A stretch of DNA of 17,785 nt from CAYUPI01 sp964446585 (lineage in GTDB: Bacteria; Verrucomicrobiota; Verrucomicrobiia; Limisphaerales; UBA8199): positions 1 through 17,785 of the forward strand of contig CAYUPI010000086.1 in assembly GCA_964446585.1 (NCBI GenBank), in the 5' to 3' direction. Both the position numbers and the translations under genes were made by a program. A model generated the notes under the pieces. It ran no database searches. It was not told the origin of the DNA and worked only from the letters and a program-made list of their open reading frames with translations. Shown here piece after piece: positions 1-7,517 of the stretch (position 1 is its first letter; every line of letters starts with the position of its first letter).

Positions 1-1133
1 CGATGCGTGATAACCAGCCGCTCAATCATGTTCCGCAGTTGCCGCACGTTCCCCGGCCACGGAAACCTCTGGCAAAGCTGCATGGCTTCGGCCGAGATTT
101 GCTTGCGTCTCCGCTTGTGTTTGGCGAGGAAATGCCGGAGAAAGTCTTCGACCAACACAGGGATATCTTCAGGACGCGCGCGCAGCGGCGGGATTTGAAT
201 GGGCAAAACTTGCAAACGGTAGAACAGATCCTCGCGAAATTTCCCTGCCCTCACCGTCTCCTGAAGGTACTTGTTCGTGGCAGCGATGACGCGCACGTTC
301 ACCCGAACAAGCTCCGTGCCACCCACCATCCGGAACGCGCCATCCTCCAGCACTCGCAACAAATCCCCCTGGCCTTTCGGCGAGAGGTCGCCGATTTCGT
401 CGAGAAAAAGCGTGCCGCCGTCAGCCAGTTGAAATCGCCCCGGTTTGTTGGCCATTGCGCCTGTGAAAGCCCCTTTGACATGACCGAACAGCTCCGCTTC
501 CACCAACTGCTCAGGCAAAGCCGCGCAGTTTACCGAAATGAAAGGCCGGGCGCCGCGCCGGCTCTGCAGATGGATCGAGCGGGCGACCAGTTCCTTGCCC
601 GTGCCGCTCTCTCCTTCGATGAGCACGGTCACGTCGCTTTGGGCAACCTCATCGATTGAGCGCACGATGGCTTGAACGCTCTCGCTTACGCCGAGCAACA
701 AGCTGGGTTCAGACCGCTTTTGCAGTCGCAGCCGTAATTCATGGTTCTCGGCCACGACAGTTTGAAATTCCAGGGCCTTCATCACCAGGGCCCGGAGACG
801 CTGCAAGTCGAGTGGCTTGGATAAATAATCGTAAGCGCCTTCTTTCATGGCTTGAACCGCGCTTTCCACGGTGCCAAAAGCGGTCATTAGGATAAAGAGG
901 GTGTCGCGGCTGTGCTCCTTGGCTTTCTTAAACAATTCCAGGCCGCTCATGCCCGGCATTTTCACGTCGGTCACCACGACGTTGTAGAGCCGCACAGAGA
1001 GAAGTTTCAACGCCGCCGCGGCGTCGTTGGCCGCGTCAACCGTGTACCCCTCGCGCTGCAGCGCCTCCTGGACCCCGGCGCACAGGCCCCGCTCGTCGTC
1101 CACCACTAAAATGTTAATCTTCGATTTATCCAT
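1..1133 (-). CDS. NtrC-family sigma-54-dependent response regulator (C-terminus beyond window)
   Basis: Translation from the ATG at 1133 gives 377 residues and runs off the left edge, so the gene is partial. The N-terminal receiver domain (about 1-120) has the acidic pair D12/D13, the likely phosphoacceptor D56 (VVTDVKMPG) and K106. The central sigma-54 AAA+ domain (about 145-375) has Walker A GESGTGKE (174-181), the sigma-54 contact loop GAFTGA (221-226), Walker B TLFLDEIGD and the WPGNVRQLRN sensor II segment (359-368). The Fis-type helix-turn-helix expected next is outside the window. The start overlaps the kinase stop by 8 bases, which indicates translational coupling and a cognate pair. 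The family activates sigma-54 RNA polymerase by ATP hydrolysis when phosphorylated. The regulon cannot be read from this sequence. The family call is very secure. Confidence 0.96.
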   Translation of the reverse strand, partial: MDKSKINILVVDDERGLCAGVQEALQREGYTVDAANDAAAALKLLSVRLYNVVVTDVKMPGMSGLELFKKAKEHSRDTLFILMTAFGTVESAVQAMKEGAYDYLSKPLDLQRLRALVMKALEFQTVVAENHELRLRLQKRSEPSLLLGVSESVQAIVRSIDEVAQSDVTVLIEGESGTGKELVARSIHLQSRRGARPFISVNCAALPEQLVEAELFGHVKGAFTGAMANKPGRFQLADGGTLFLDEIGDLSPKGQGDLLRVLEDGAFRMVGGTELVRVNVRVIAATNKYLQETVRAGKFREDLFYRLQVLPIQIPPLRARPEDIPVLVEDFLRHFLAKHKRRRKQISAEAMQLCQRFPWPGNVRQLRNMIERLVITH

Positions 1134-1881
1134 TCAAATTCTCTCTTCTCCCCAGCGGCAAATGCACCGCGAAGACTGCACCGCCACTCGGAGCGTTGGA
1201 GGCAGCCACCTCCCCCCCATGGGCTGTGATGATTTGTTGAACAATCCAAAGCCCGAGCCCGCTGCCGTCAGACTTGGTCGTGAAGAATGGTTCGAAGATG
1301 GCCGACTGTTTCTCCATCGGAATCCCGTGGCCGCTGTCGCGTATCTCAATCACCAATCGTTGCTCTTCCGGCTCCGCTCGAACCGTCACCTCCACCCGAC
1401 CACCACCCTCGACCGCTTGAATGGCGTTGATTACCAGGTTCAGCAATGCCTGTGTGAGCTGGACCGGGTCGGCCGATAGCGGCGGCAGGGAATCCGGAAT
1501 CTTCAGCAAAATCTCGACGCCCCGCGTGGCCGCCTCAGGACGCAGCAATTCGCCGACATGACGCACTACTTTTGGCACCTCGACCGGCTGCAAGTCGAGC
1601 GACGACGGCCCGGCCAGACTCAGAAACTGTTTCACAATGTTCTCCAGCCGGTGCAGCTCACCATGAATGATATCGAAGCGGCTGGCGGTCTTTTCTTTCA
1701 GTTGCGAGGGCGCATCAATGAGGTCTTCCTCGAGCAATTGAACATGAATGTCCAGCGAGCTGAGCGGATTTCGAATTTCGTGCGCGAGCCGCGCGAGTAG
1801 GCGTGACAGCAGGAGCTGTTTCTCTTGCGCCGCCAGTTTGCTCACATCCTGGCCGAGGGCAGTGGCGAGAATTTGTTCCAT
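1126..1881 (-). CDS. Soluble NtrB-like sensor histidine kinase
   Basis: The HisKA H-box LARLAHEIRNPLSS carries the phosphorylated histidine (H34 from the ATG at 1881). It is followed by an N-box (LLNLVINAIQAVEGGG), a G1 box (RDSGHGIP), an F-box (IFEPFFTTK) and a G2 box (GSGLGLWIV), so the catalytic core is complete. No transmembrane helix or recognisable sensor domain lies before the H-box, only about 30 residues, so it is probably cytoplasmic and takes its signal through a partner or a short N-terminal segment. An in-frame GTG at 1947 would add 22 residues. The ATG at 1881 is preferred because the extension has no domain signal, but neither start has a good Shine-Dalgarno sequence. The stop overlaps the start of the NtrC-type regulator by 8 bases, so the two form a two-component system. 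Confidence 0.93.
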   Translation of the reverse strand: MEQILATALGQDVSKLAAQEKQLLLSRLLARLAHEIRNPLSSLDIHVQLLEEDLIDAPSQLKEKTASRFDIIHGELHRLENIVKQFLSLAGPSSLDLQPVEVPKVVRHVGELLRPEAATRGVEILLKIPDSLPPLSADPVQLTQALLNLVINAIQAVEGGGRVEVTVRAEPEEQRLVIEIRDSGHGIPMEKQSAIFEPFFTTKSDGSGLGLWIVQQIITAHGGEVAASNAPSGGAVFAVHLPLGRRENLNG

Positions 1882-2253
1882 CGTTCTGGGCAGGATGGCA
1901 AAGATTCGAAGTTGGATCCAGAGCGGTTCCTCCCCTGGATATCCCACGCCGCGGCTGAACCGCCATCACCGTGGAGCTGCCGATGTCAGTGGACTTCAGT
2001 TCGCTGCAACGCTTCAAATATCGGCCCAACGGCGGCCTTCGCGCGGCTCTCTGAGACTTCCTGAGCTGCAGCGGACTGAGGCCTACGCTGCATCCGCGGC
2101 ATTGCCGTTCAAAACGACAATGAATGAGGAAAGGGGTATTGGCGCTCAAAATGGGCCAAATTCCGCCCCAAAAAACCTTTCAGAAATATTTTACCTTGGA
2201 CAGCGGATGTCCAACCGACCGGCGCACCATGGGCGCAAAAAGAAAGGGAAAAT
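1882..2253. other. Intergenic region between the kinase gene and a divergent small gene
   Basis: No convincing coding sequence lies here; the long forward frame over 1748-2257 lies partly antisense to the kinase and lacks domain-like composition. The region must hold the minus-strand promoter of the two-component pair and the plus-strand promoter of the small gene at 2254. A 7-bp palindrome lies at 2196-2214 (separate entry). No clear -35/-10 pair was found on either strand. Confidence 0.5.
2196..2214. promoter_or_regulatory. Perfect 7-bp inverted repeat, candidate operator or 5' UTR hairpin
   Basis: TTGGACA and TGTCCAA flank a 5-base centre (GCGGA). The right end is 39 bases before the ATG of the small gene at 2254. 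The position fits a repressor site or a hairpin in its 5' UTR. There is no T-run, so it is not a terminator. The function is inferred from position only. Confidence 0.4.
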
Positions 2254-2448
2254 ATGATTAATGCACAGTTGGAATTGGGATTCGTGAGCGCCGGTCAGCC
2301 GTTCGTCGTAGCTCGACGCCAAAGGAGGCAGAGCCGGGCGAACTGGTGGTTTGAGCGAATGCGACAAGTGGTTGACCGGGCGTTTGATTGGCAGACGGCG
2401 CCGCCACCACGCCCGGAGCAAATCTCGCTGGAGACGGGGAGCCGGTAG
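2254..2448 (+). CDS. Small basic, Trp/Arg-rich protein of unknown function (64 aa)
   Basis: The ATG at 2254 follows an AAAGGGA Shine-Dalgarno-like sequence with close to normal spacing. The product is 64 residues, rich in arginine in the middle (VVARRQRRQSRANWWFERMRQVV) and ending in a proline/arginine tail. There is no signal peptide or membrane helix. It ends at the base before the stop codon of the convergent esterase gene. The short N-terminus (MINAQLELGF) followed by a basic stretch with a WWFERMRQ core resembles small hypothetical proteins I recall from this group of Verrucomicrobia, but that memory is unverified. It is called a gene because of the ribosome binding site, the sharp fit between neighbours and the upstream palindrome. 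A nucleic-acid-binding role would be a guess from charge alone. Confidence 0.6.
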   Translation: MINAQLELGFVSAGQPFVVARRQRRQSRANWWFERMRQVVDRAFDWQTAPPPRPEQISLETGSR

Positions 2449-3072
2449 TCACCGTCCGTTGTAGCTTGCGCAGACGAAGTCGCGAATGACGCCCAGCTCG
2501 GCTTGCCCGGCAATCGTGTGGGGCTTGACGAATTCGTGCCATTCGATATGGAGGCCGGCGGATTTTAGAAGATTCACCTGTTCGCGCACGAGGGCGAATG
2601 GGGTGAGTGGATCGAGCGTGCCATGTGTGAGCAACAGCCGCTGCTGGAAAGCAACCGGTGAGAGCTCGGCGATTAGTTTGTCGGGATTACAGATGTAGCC
2701 GCTGATGCCGACAATTCCGGCAAGCCGCTGCGGATAACGCAAGCCGACCTCGACCGACATCAAACTGCCCTGGGAAAATCCGCCTAGAACGATTTTTTCA
2801 GCCGGAAAGCCCCGTGCGTGCATGGCCGCAAGCAATTCGGCGAGCAGTTTGCGGCTGCGCTCGACCCCGGGAACGATGTCGCCGGCAAAATCGTACCAGG
2901 AATAGCCGCCGTAGTATTGGTCCGGCGCGTTGACCAGCAGATAATTCAGCCAGGGCAGCTCTAGCGCCTCCGGCATCCACCGATAGCCGGCGATGCTGTC
3001 GCCCAGGCCGTGGAGCATGATCAGCAAGCGGTTGGATTTTTCTCGGGCGGGGATCAGTTCACTTTCAAGCAT
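2449..3072 (-). CDS. Alpha/beta-hydrolase, carboxylesterase/phospholipase family
   Basis: The 207-residue product has the usual length of the Abhydrolase_2 (esterase/lysophospholipase-like) family. The N-terminal strand is followed by an HGLGD oxyanion-hole motif (21-25). The nucleophile elbow is GFSQGS with S100. The likely acid is D154 (THGTLDPLTP) and the likely base H185 (VKPHTIAG), so the triad is complete. It lacks a signal peptide and is probably cytoplasmic, hydrolysing short-chain esters or lysophospholipids; the substrate cannot be told from sequence. The gene lies 158 bases downstream of the cytochrome b-cc gene on the same strand, separated by an inverted-repeat element, so co-transcription is possible but a functional link is not evident. 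The ATG at 3072 is used. Confidence 0.9.
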   Translation of the reverse strand: MLESELIPAREKSNRLLIMLHGLGDSIAGYRWMPEALELPWLNYLLVNAPDQYYGGYSWYDFAGDIVPGVERSRKLLAELLAAMHARGFPAEKIVLGGFSQGSLMSVEVGLRYPQRLAGIVGISGYICNPDKLIAELSPVAFQQRLLLTHGTLDPLTPFALVREQVNLLKSAGLHIEWHEFVKPHTIAGQAELGVIRDFVCASYNGR

Positions 3073-3088
3073 CGCGGGCAGGGTTGGT

Positions 3089-3236
3089 CAATGACGAATG
3101 ACCGGCCTTCGCTCGAAGCTTCGGCCCGGCAAGCGAATGACGAAAGAATAACGAATGACAAGAAACCGCTGGAAGCATTTATTTCAGATTTTGTAATTAG
3201 TCATTCTTTCATGATTCGACATTCGACATTTCATTC
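3089..3236. repeat. Intergenic inverted-repeat element of AATGAC / ATTCGAC short repeats
   Basis: The left part contains GAATGAC at 3135-3141 and 3153-3159, with related copies near 3089-3102. The right part contains GTCATTC at 3200-3206 and two tandem ATTCGAC units at 3214-3227. GAAAGAATAAC (3142-3152) and GTCATTCTTTC (3200-3210) pair in 10 of 11 positions, and the pairing extends imperfectly on one side. A perfect 10-bp palindrome, CGAAGCTTCG, sits in the left part near 3113-3122. The element lies between the cytochrome b-cc and esterase genes and would form a hairpin in a read-through transcript. Confidence 0.65.
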
Positions 3237-5045
3237 CGGTTTGACCGCAGCGGGTTCATACCAATCTCCGCGCAACCAATCCGCGACCAACACAATTTCC
3301 TTTTCGGTCAGGATTTCCTTTGTGCCGAATTGCGGCATGCGGTCGTTGCGCGAGCCATAATAATTCGGATGCTCGGAATTGCCGATGAAACCTATGAGCC
3401 AGCGCCGGGAACCGTACCCGGTGAGGTCGGGCGCGGTGGCGTCCTCATCCACTTTATGGAATTGATGGCAGTCGGTGCATTTGGCCCCGGCCTGGAGGAG
3501 CGCGCGACCCTCCTGGATGAGCGCGTCATCGCGCTGGTCGAGGGCGAGCTGCGCTTTGAGCTGTGCTTCCGCCGAGACGGCTGCGATGATCTTTCTCAGG
3601 TTTTCCTTCTGCTCGGGGGTGTAATTGGCCACGTCCTTTCTAACAAATTTTGCCATTTTGCCGTCGTGCAACGCGGTCGCGCCAAAATAATTGGTCGAGC
3701 CGACCTTGTCGGGACTGAGTAGGCCCATCATCCACTGGCGCGAGCCGAAACCTTTCAAATCGGAAGCGGATTGCGGTTCCGCCGGAACGCGGAAAGCGCC
3801 GTCGTGGCCGTCATAGCGATGGCAGGTGGCGCATCTTTCGGCAAAGATTTTTGGTCCCTGGGTCAAGGGATCATCGCGAAGCAAAGTCACGGCGCCACTG
3901 GAAGGAATGCCGGCCGTGGAGCTGGCCAGCACGCGCACGCGCTCGGCCTCGCGGTCGGCAGCGTGGACAGCGGCTTGAAATGTTTGATTCCGGCGATCTT
4001 CGGCCAGAGCCAGCCAGGTGAGCAGTCCGGCGCCAGCGAGCAGGCAGCCGAGCAAGCCCAGATTGAAGCGGTGACCGAGCTGCCAGCGGCCGATGAAAGG
4101 CATCAAGAAAATCAGCAGCATGACGAAGCCGGGAATGACAATGGCGCCCCAAACGTCAGTGCCGCCGGGAAATAGCTTCAGGAATTGGAACAGGAAGAGA
4201 AAATACCAATCGGGGCGGGCGGCGGAAAACGGGTCGGTAGGACTGGCTGGCGCGCCGAGTTCGGCGCCGAGCGGACCCGTGGTGCCAAATAATCGGTGGC
4301 GCAGAGTCAAAAACAAAACTGCGGCCAGCACCGCCAGGCAGGCCACGGCATCTCGAAGCACCTGATCAGGCCAGAAGGCGGCATCGGGTCTGGTGAGCGG
4401 TTGTCTTGCCGTCAAGCCGTGCCGTCGAAAAAGGTAGATATGGCCGATGATCAGAGCGACGAGCAGTCCGGGAATGACACCGGCGTGCAGGGCGAAAAAG
4501 CGCGTCAGGGTGTGGTGTCCATATTCCGCGCCCCCGATAATGATGCGTTGCAGACTCGGGCCCACAAGCGGAACTTCGGCGACAAGGTTAGTCGCAACTT
4601 TTGTGGCCCAAAAGCCTTTCTGGTCCCACGGCAGCAAGTAGCCGGTGAGTGAGAGGGCGAGCACGAGCTGCAGAAGGATAACGCCAAAGAAGAAGTTGAC
4701 CTCACGCGGGGATTTGTATGCGCCGTCCACTACAACTTGCATGAGGTGTAACACCAGCAGGAAAATCATGACGTGAGCGGTGAAGTGGTGGATGCCGCGC
4801 AGGAGCCACCCCCCAACCATGACATCCTGGATATAATAAACGCTTTCCCAGGCGGTCTGGGAACTGGGGCTGTAGGCCATCCACAGAAAAACGCCGGTGA
4901 TGAACTGGACAGCAATGGCGAAGGTCAGCGTACTGCCCCAAACGTAACGCCAGCGCGCTCCGCCCGGCACGTTTTCGTACAGGGCTTCCTGCAGGATTTT
5001 TCGGCACCCCGTGCGCTCGTCGAGCCAATCCAGCGCTCGCCTCAT
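3231..5045 (-). CDS. Cytochrome b fused to a C-terminal diheme cytochrome c region
   Basis: The ATG at 5045 overlaps the Rieske stop as ATGA and gives 604 residues. The N-terminal 350 or so residues are a full-length cytochrome b (cytochrome b6 plus subunit IV parts) with about eight membrane helices. Axial ligands for two b hemes are H86/H100 and H187/H202; the 14-residue gap in the second pair is b6f-like. The LPWDQ segment is present. The Qo motif is PDWY (278-281) instead of PEWY. After the last helix come two c-type domains with CATCH (405-409) and CTDCH (523-527), presumably on the periplasmic side. The role is quinol oxidation and electron transfer through the Rieske protein to c hemes. 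No separate cytochrome c1 or f gene is present, so the fused domains probably replace it. The residue aligned with the b6f heme c(n) cysteine is tryptophan. Confidence 0.94.
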   Translation of the reverse strand: MRRALDWLDERTGCRKILQEALYENVPGGARWRYVWGSTLTFAIAVQFITGVFLWMAYSPSSQTAWESVYYIQDVMVGGWLLRGIHHFTAHVMIFLLVLHLMQVVVDGAYKSPREVNFFFGVILLQLVLALSLTGYLLPWDQKGFWATKVATNLVAEVPLVGPSLQRIIIGGAEYGHHTLTRFFALHAGVIPGLLVALIIGHIYLFRRHGLTARQPLTRPDAAFWPDQVLRDAVACLAVLAAVLFLTLRHRLFGTTGPLGAELGAPASPTDPFSAARPDWYFLFLFQFLKLFPGGTDVWGAIVIPGFVMLLIFLMPFIGRWQLGHRFNLGLLGCLLAGAGLLTWLALAEDRRNQTFQAAVHAADREAERVRVLASSTAGIPSSGAVTLLRDDPLTQGPKIFAERCATCHRYDGHDGAFRVPAEPQSASDLKGFGSRQWMMGLLSPDKVGSTNYFGATALHDGKMAKFVRKDVANYTPEQKENLRKIIAAVSAEAQLKAQLALDQRDDALIQEGRALLQAGAKCTDCHQFHKVDEDATAPDLTGYGSRRWLIGFIGNSEHPNYYGSRNDRMPQFGTKEILTEKEIVLVADWLRGDWYEPAAVKPE

Positions 5046-5593
5046 GCCACGGGAATTTTCTCGGCGCGGCCGGCCTGGAAGTTCTGGAACTTGACCCAAA
5101 CATCTTTGCCGTCACGCACCTCGACCTCCAGCGAGTCCATGCCCCGCGGCGCGGGGCTGGTCGGGTCGTCGATCTTCCCAGTCACCGCGAAGCTGCTGTT
5201 GTGGCAGGGACAATGGTAGTGGCCGCGTTCCGCAAGAAAATCCACGAAACAACCGGCGTGCGGACAAACGACATTCAGCGCGTGGACCTGCTCATCGCTG
5301 GTTCGGCGGAGATAGACCGCGCCGATAGGCACGCGGCTGAACTTATTCCAGGCGTCCACGCGACTGGCCAGGACGGGGAACTTGCGCGGGATGCCATCCG
5401 TCGGGACGGCCGCCAGAGATGCAACGCGAATCGCGCGGCTATCCGAGGATTTGCGCCGCAGCGGATCCAGAAAGACGACCAAACCGGCGCCGAGTGGAAT
5501 GAGGTTCAGAAGCGCGCCGATGAGGCCGGCGAAAAATTTCTTCAAAAAATCGCGTCTGGAGTCGGGTGAGGCGCTAAGTTCGGCACGGTTCAT
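5042..5593 (-). CDS. Rieske 2Fe-2S protein of the bc complex
   Basis: From the ATG at 5593 the product is 183 residues. A Tat-type signal, SRRDFLKK (12-19), is followed by one hydrophobic helix that probably stays as a membrane anchor, as is usual for Rieske proteins exported folded by Tat. The cluster-binding boxes are CPHAGC and CPCHNSSF, with all four ligands (two Cys, two His) and the disulfide cysteines present. The stop overlaps the start of the cytochrome b gene by 4 bases (ATGA), so the two form one operon with the Rieske gene first. An in-frame start at 5662 would add 23 residues before the Tat motif. The shorter start is preferred because it puts the twin arginines at a usual distance from the N-terminus. 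No strong ribosome binding site is seen. Confidence 0.95.
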   Translation of the reverse strand: MNRAELSASPDSRRDFLKKFFAGLIGALLNLIPLGAGLVVFLDPLRRKSSDSRAIRVASLAAVPTDGIPRKFPVLASRVDAWNKFSRVPIGAVYLRRTSDEQVHALNVVCPHAGCFVDFLAERGHYHCPCHNSSFAVTGKIDDPTSPAPRGMDSLEVEVRDGKDVWVKFQNFQAGRAEKIPVA

Positions 5594-5719
5594 ATTGAAT
5601 AGGATGGCACAAGATGAGGAATTGTTCCGACAAATGCAAAGCCGGAAAAGGTCGCCGCGCATTGAAGAAACAAGAGATTTATTCGTGATTTCCCTCCTCG
5701 ATGTTTTAGACTCAGAGGC

Positions 5720-6937
5720 ATGACGACATGGCTGCTCGCGCTGGTGTTGCTTGCGTCCCTGGCCGCTCTGGGTTACCGGCAGGGAGCAATTCGAGTGGGG
5801 ATCTCGTTTGTCGGTATCCTCATGGCTGCGCTGCTCGCTCCCGGACTAGGGCGTCTGCTTAGACCGTTGCTGATGGCGGTGGGCCTGAAGAATCCTGTTT
5901 TGGCCTGGACCCTGGGTCCGTTGATGGTTTTCATCATCGTTTCGGCCCTGTTCAAGGTCGGGGCAATGGCGCTCCATCAGAAGGTGGACGTTTTTTATAA
6001 GTACCGCGCAGGAGATCTGAGGCTGGCGCTTTGGGAACGGTTGAACAGCCGCTTGGGCTTGTGCCTGGGTCTGCTCAACGGCACGGCTTACCTGGTGTTG
6101 ATTTCGTTTATTATTTATTGCTTCAGCTACTGGACGGTGCAGATCGCAACTTCGGATGAGGATCCGCAGCTTGTTCGAATGCTGAATCGCCTCGGACAGG
6201 ACCTGCAAAGCTCGAGATTCTTATCTGTGGCACGCGCGATCGACGGCTTGCCTGAATCCTTTTATGACGCTGCGGACACAGCGGGGATCATTTATAATAA
6301 TCCGTTGGCCGAGGCGCGGTTGGTCCGCTACCCGGGACTGCTTGCGCTGGGCGAACGTCCGGAATTCCAGGACCTGGGGAACGATCAAGAGTTTTCTAAA
6401 ATGCGGTTGAGTCGCCGACCCATCCGGGAGGTGCTGGATTATCCCAAAGTGCAAGCCATCGTGAACAATTCGGAGCTCCTGAAAGTGATCTGGACAACCA
6501 TGGCGCCGGAGCTGAAGGACTTGCAGACCTTCCTGGCAACACTGCAGTCCCCCAAATATGACTCGGAACGAATCCTCGGCCGCTGGAACCTGGATGTGAA
6601 CTCAGCCTTACGCGTCTATCTGCAAGCCAAGCCAAACCTGCCGTCCGCCGAACGGCAAAAGGTTAAGAATTGGATGGCGACCCAATTTGCCAAAACAGTC
6701 CTCATCGCCATGCCTGGCGGCGAGGCTGTGTTCAAGAACCGCCCGCGATTCGCTCCTGGTGCTCCGCCGTCAGTGGCCGCGCCGGTGGAGCAGGGTCGGT
6801 GGCAGCGGGCGGACTCAAAATATCAGGTTACCTTTGCCACCGGCGGGCGCGAGGAAGCAATGACAGGGAGTGTCGAAGGCGACCGGCTCAAATTGACGAG
6901 CGACGGACAGGACCTGAGCTTCAGCCGGGAGGAATAG
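5720..6937 (+). CDS. CvpA-family membrane protein with a long soluble C-terminus
   Basis: The 405-residue product has an N-terminal CvpA-like membrane domain (about 1-140) with four predicted helices near 3-19, 24-45, 60-82 and 112-137. A small-residue-rich GYRQGAIRVGISFVG segment between the first two helices is typical of the family. CvpA proteins are linked to colicin V production in E. coli and to envelope stress tolerance more widely; the exact role here is unknown. A soluble region of about 215 residues follows, ending in a short beta-rich segment (about 358-405, GRWQRADSKYQVTF onward) that looks like a small lipocalin-like module. The gene is divergent from the Rieske gene (126 bases between starts) and convergent with the sigma-factor operon. 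AGAGG lies very close to the ATG. A 6-bp stem (ATAGCC/GGCTAT, 6934-6948) overlaps the stop codon. Confidence 0.75.
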   Translation: MTTWLLALVLLASLAALGYRQGAIRVGISFVGILMAALLAPGLGRLLRPLLMAVGLKNPVLAWTLGPLMVFIIVSALFKVGAMALHQKVDVFYKYRAGDLRLALWERLNSRLGLCLGLLNGTAYLVLISFIIYCFSYWTVQIATSDEDPQLVRMLNRLGQDLQSSRFLSVARAIDGLPESFYDAADTAGIIYNNPLAEARLVRYPGLLALGERPEFQDLGNDQEFSKMRLSRRPIREVLDYPKVQAIVNNSELLKVIWTTMAPELKDLQTFLATLQSPKYDSERILGRWNLDVNSALRVYLQAKPNLPSAERQKVKNWMATQFAKTVLIAMPGGEAVFKNRPRFAPGAPPSVAAPVEQGRWQRADSKYQVTFATGGREEAMTGSVEGDRLKLTSDGQDLSFSREE

Positions 6938-7031
6938 CCAAAGGCTATCGCAAATGTCGAATGTTCTCGACTGACGAGGCCGCTCATCCGTCGGTGCGCA
7001 GAAAGCGAACGCGAACCTGCCACGCCTGGCA

Positions 7032-7517
7032 TCAGTTGCCTGTAAGGATGAACCTGACTTGCTGACCATCGAGAGAGTTCGGCGAGGGGTTGCCGAACCC
7101 GTTGGTGCCAAAGGAATCGGGCAAAGCCGCCGACCCGAGAGTGTAGGTATGCGACGTGTGCGCGGTTGGTGAGGCGAGCATGGCCTCGGATGAAGAGGAA
7201 AGGAATTGGTCAGGAACACCTTCCGGTTTTCCTGAGTACACAAAGCCCGCGAGAAGCAGCGAGCAGGCAGCGACGCCGAGGGCGCCGGCTAGAGCCGGCC
7301 TGGATTCGAGCGTTGCCCAGAGCCGCTGCACCCAGGGCGTTTCCCAAAACCAACGCAACAGTGGACTGACGTCGTGCGCCTGCTCGCCGGCCTGGAGGCG
7401 CGCGATGACCTGGCGCGAAAAGTTGTGGAAATAGCTTGGCGGCGGCTGCTCATGGCGTTTGAGAGCAAGCAGACGGCGCAGTTGGTCGAAGTGTTCAGAA
7501 TCGGGGTACATACTCAT
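7032..7517 (-). CDS. Single-pass membrane protein, candidate anti-sigma factor
   Basis: The ATG at 7517 overlaps the stop of the ECF sigma gene (ATGA). The 161-residue product has a basic, proline-containing cytoplasmic N-terminal region, one membrane helix at about 74-94 (LAGALGVAACSLLLAGFVY), and a low-complexity Ser/Thr/Asn/Gly-rich outer part of about 65 residues. Gene order and topology fit an anti-sigma factor that holds the upstream-encoded sigma factor at the membrane. The zinc-binding HxxxCxxC signature of the common ZAS class is absent, so membership of a known anti-sigma family is not shown. It could also be an unrelated membrane protein that shares the operon. Confidence 0.7.
   Translation of the reverse strand: MSMYPDSEHFDQLRRLLALKRHEQPPPSYFHNFSRQVIARLQAGEQAHDVSPLLRWFWETPWVQRLWATLESRPALAGALGVAACSLLLAGFVYSGKPEGVPDQFLSSSSEAMLASPTAHTSHTYTLGSAALPDSFGTNGFGNPSPNSLDGQQVRFILTGN

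Noticed and set aside
3..659. A 218-codon forward open frame at the left edge
   Set aside because: It is antisense to the sigma-54 response regulator, whose domains are complete and unmistakable on the minus strand.
2144..2159. Possible sigma-54 promoter (minus strand, GG and GC 12 bases apart) upstream of the two-component genes
   Set aside because: Only the invariant GG/GC and a few other positions match the TGGCAC-N5-TTGC consensus, and it lies 200 or more bases from the kinase start.
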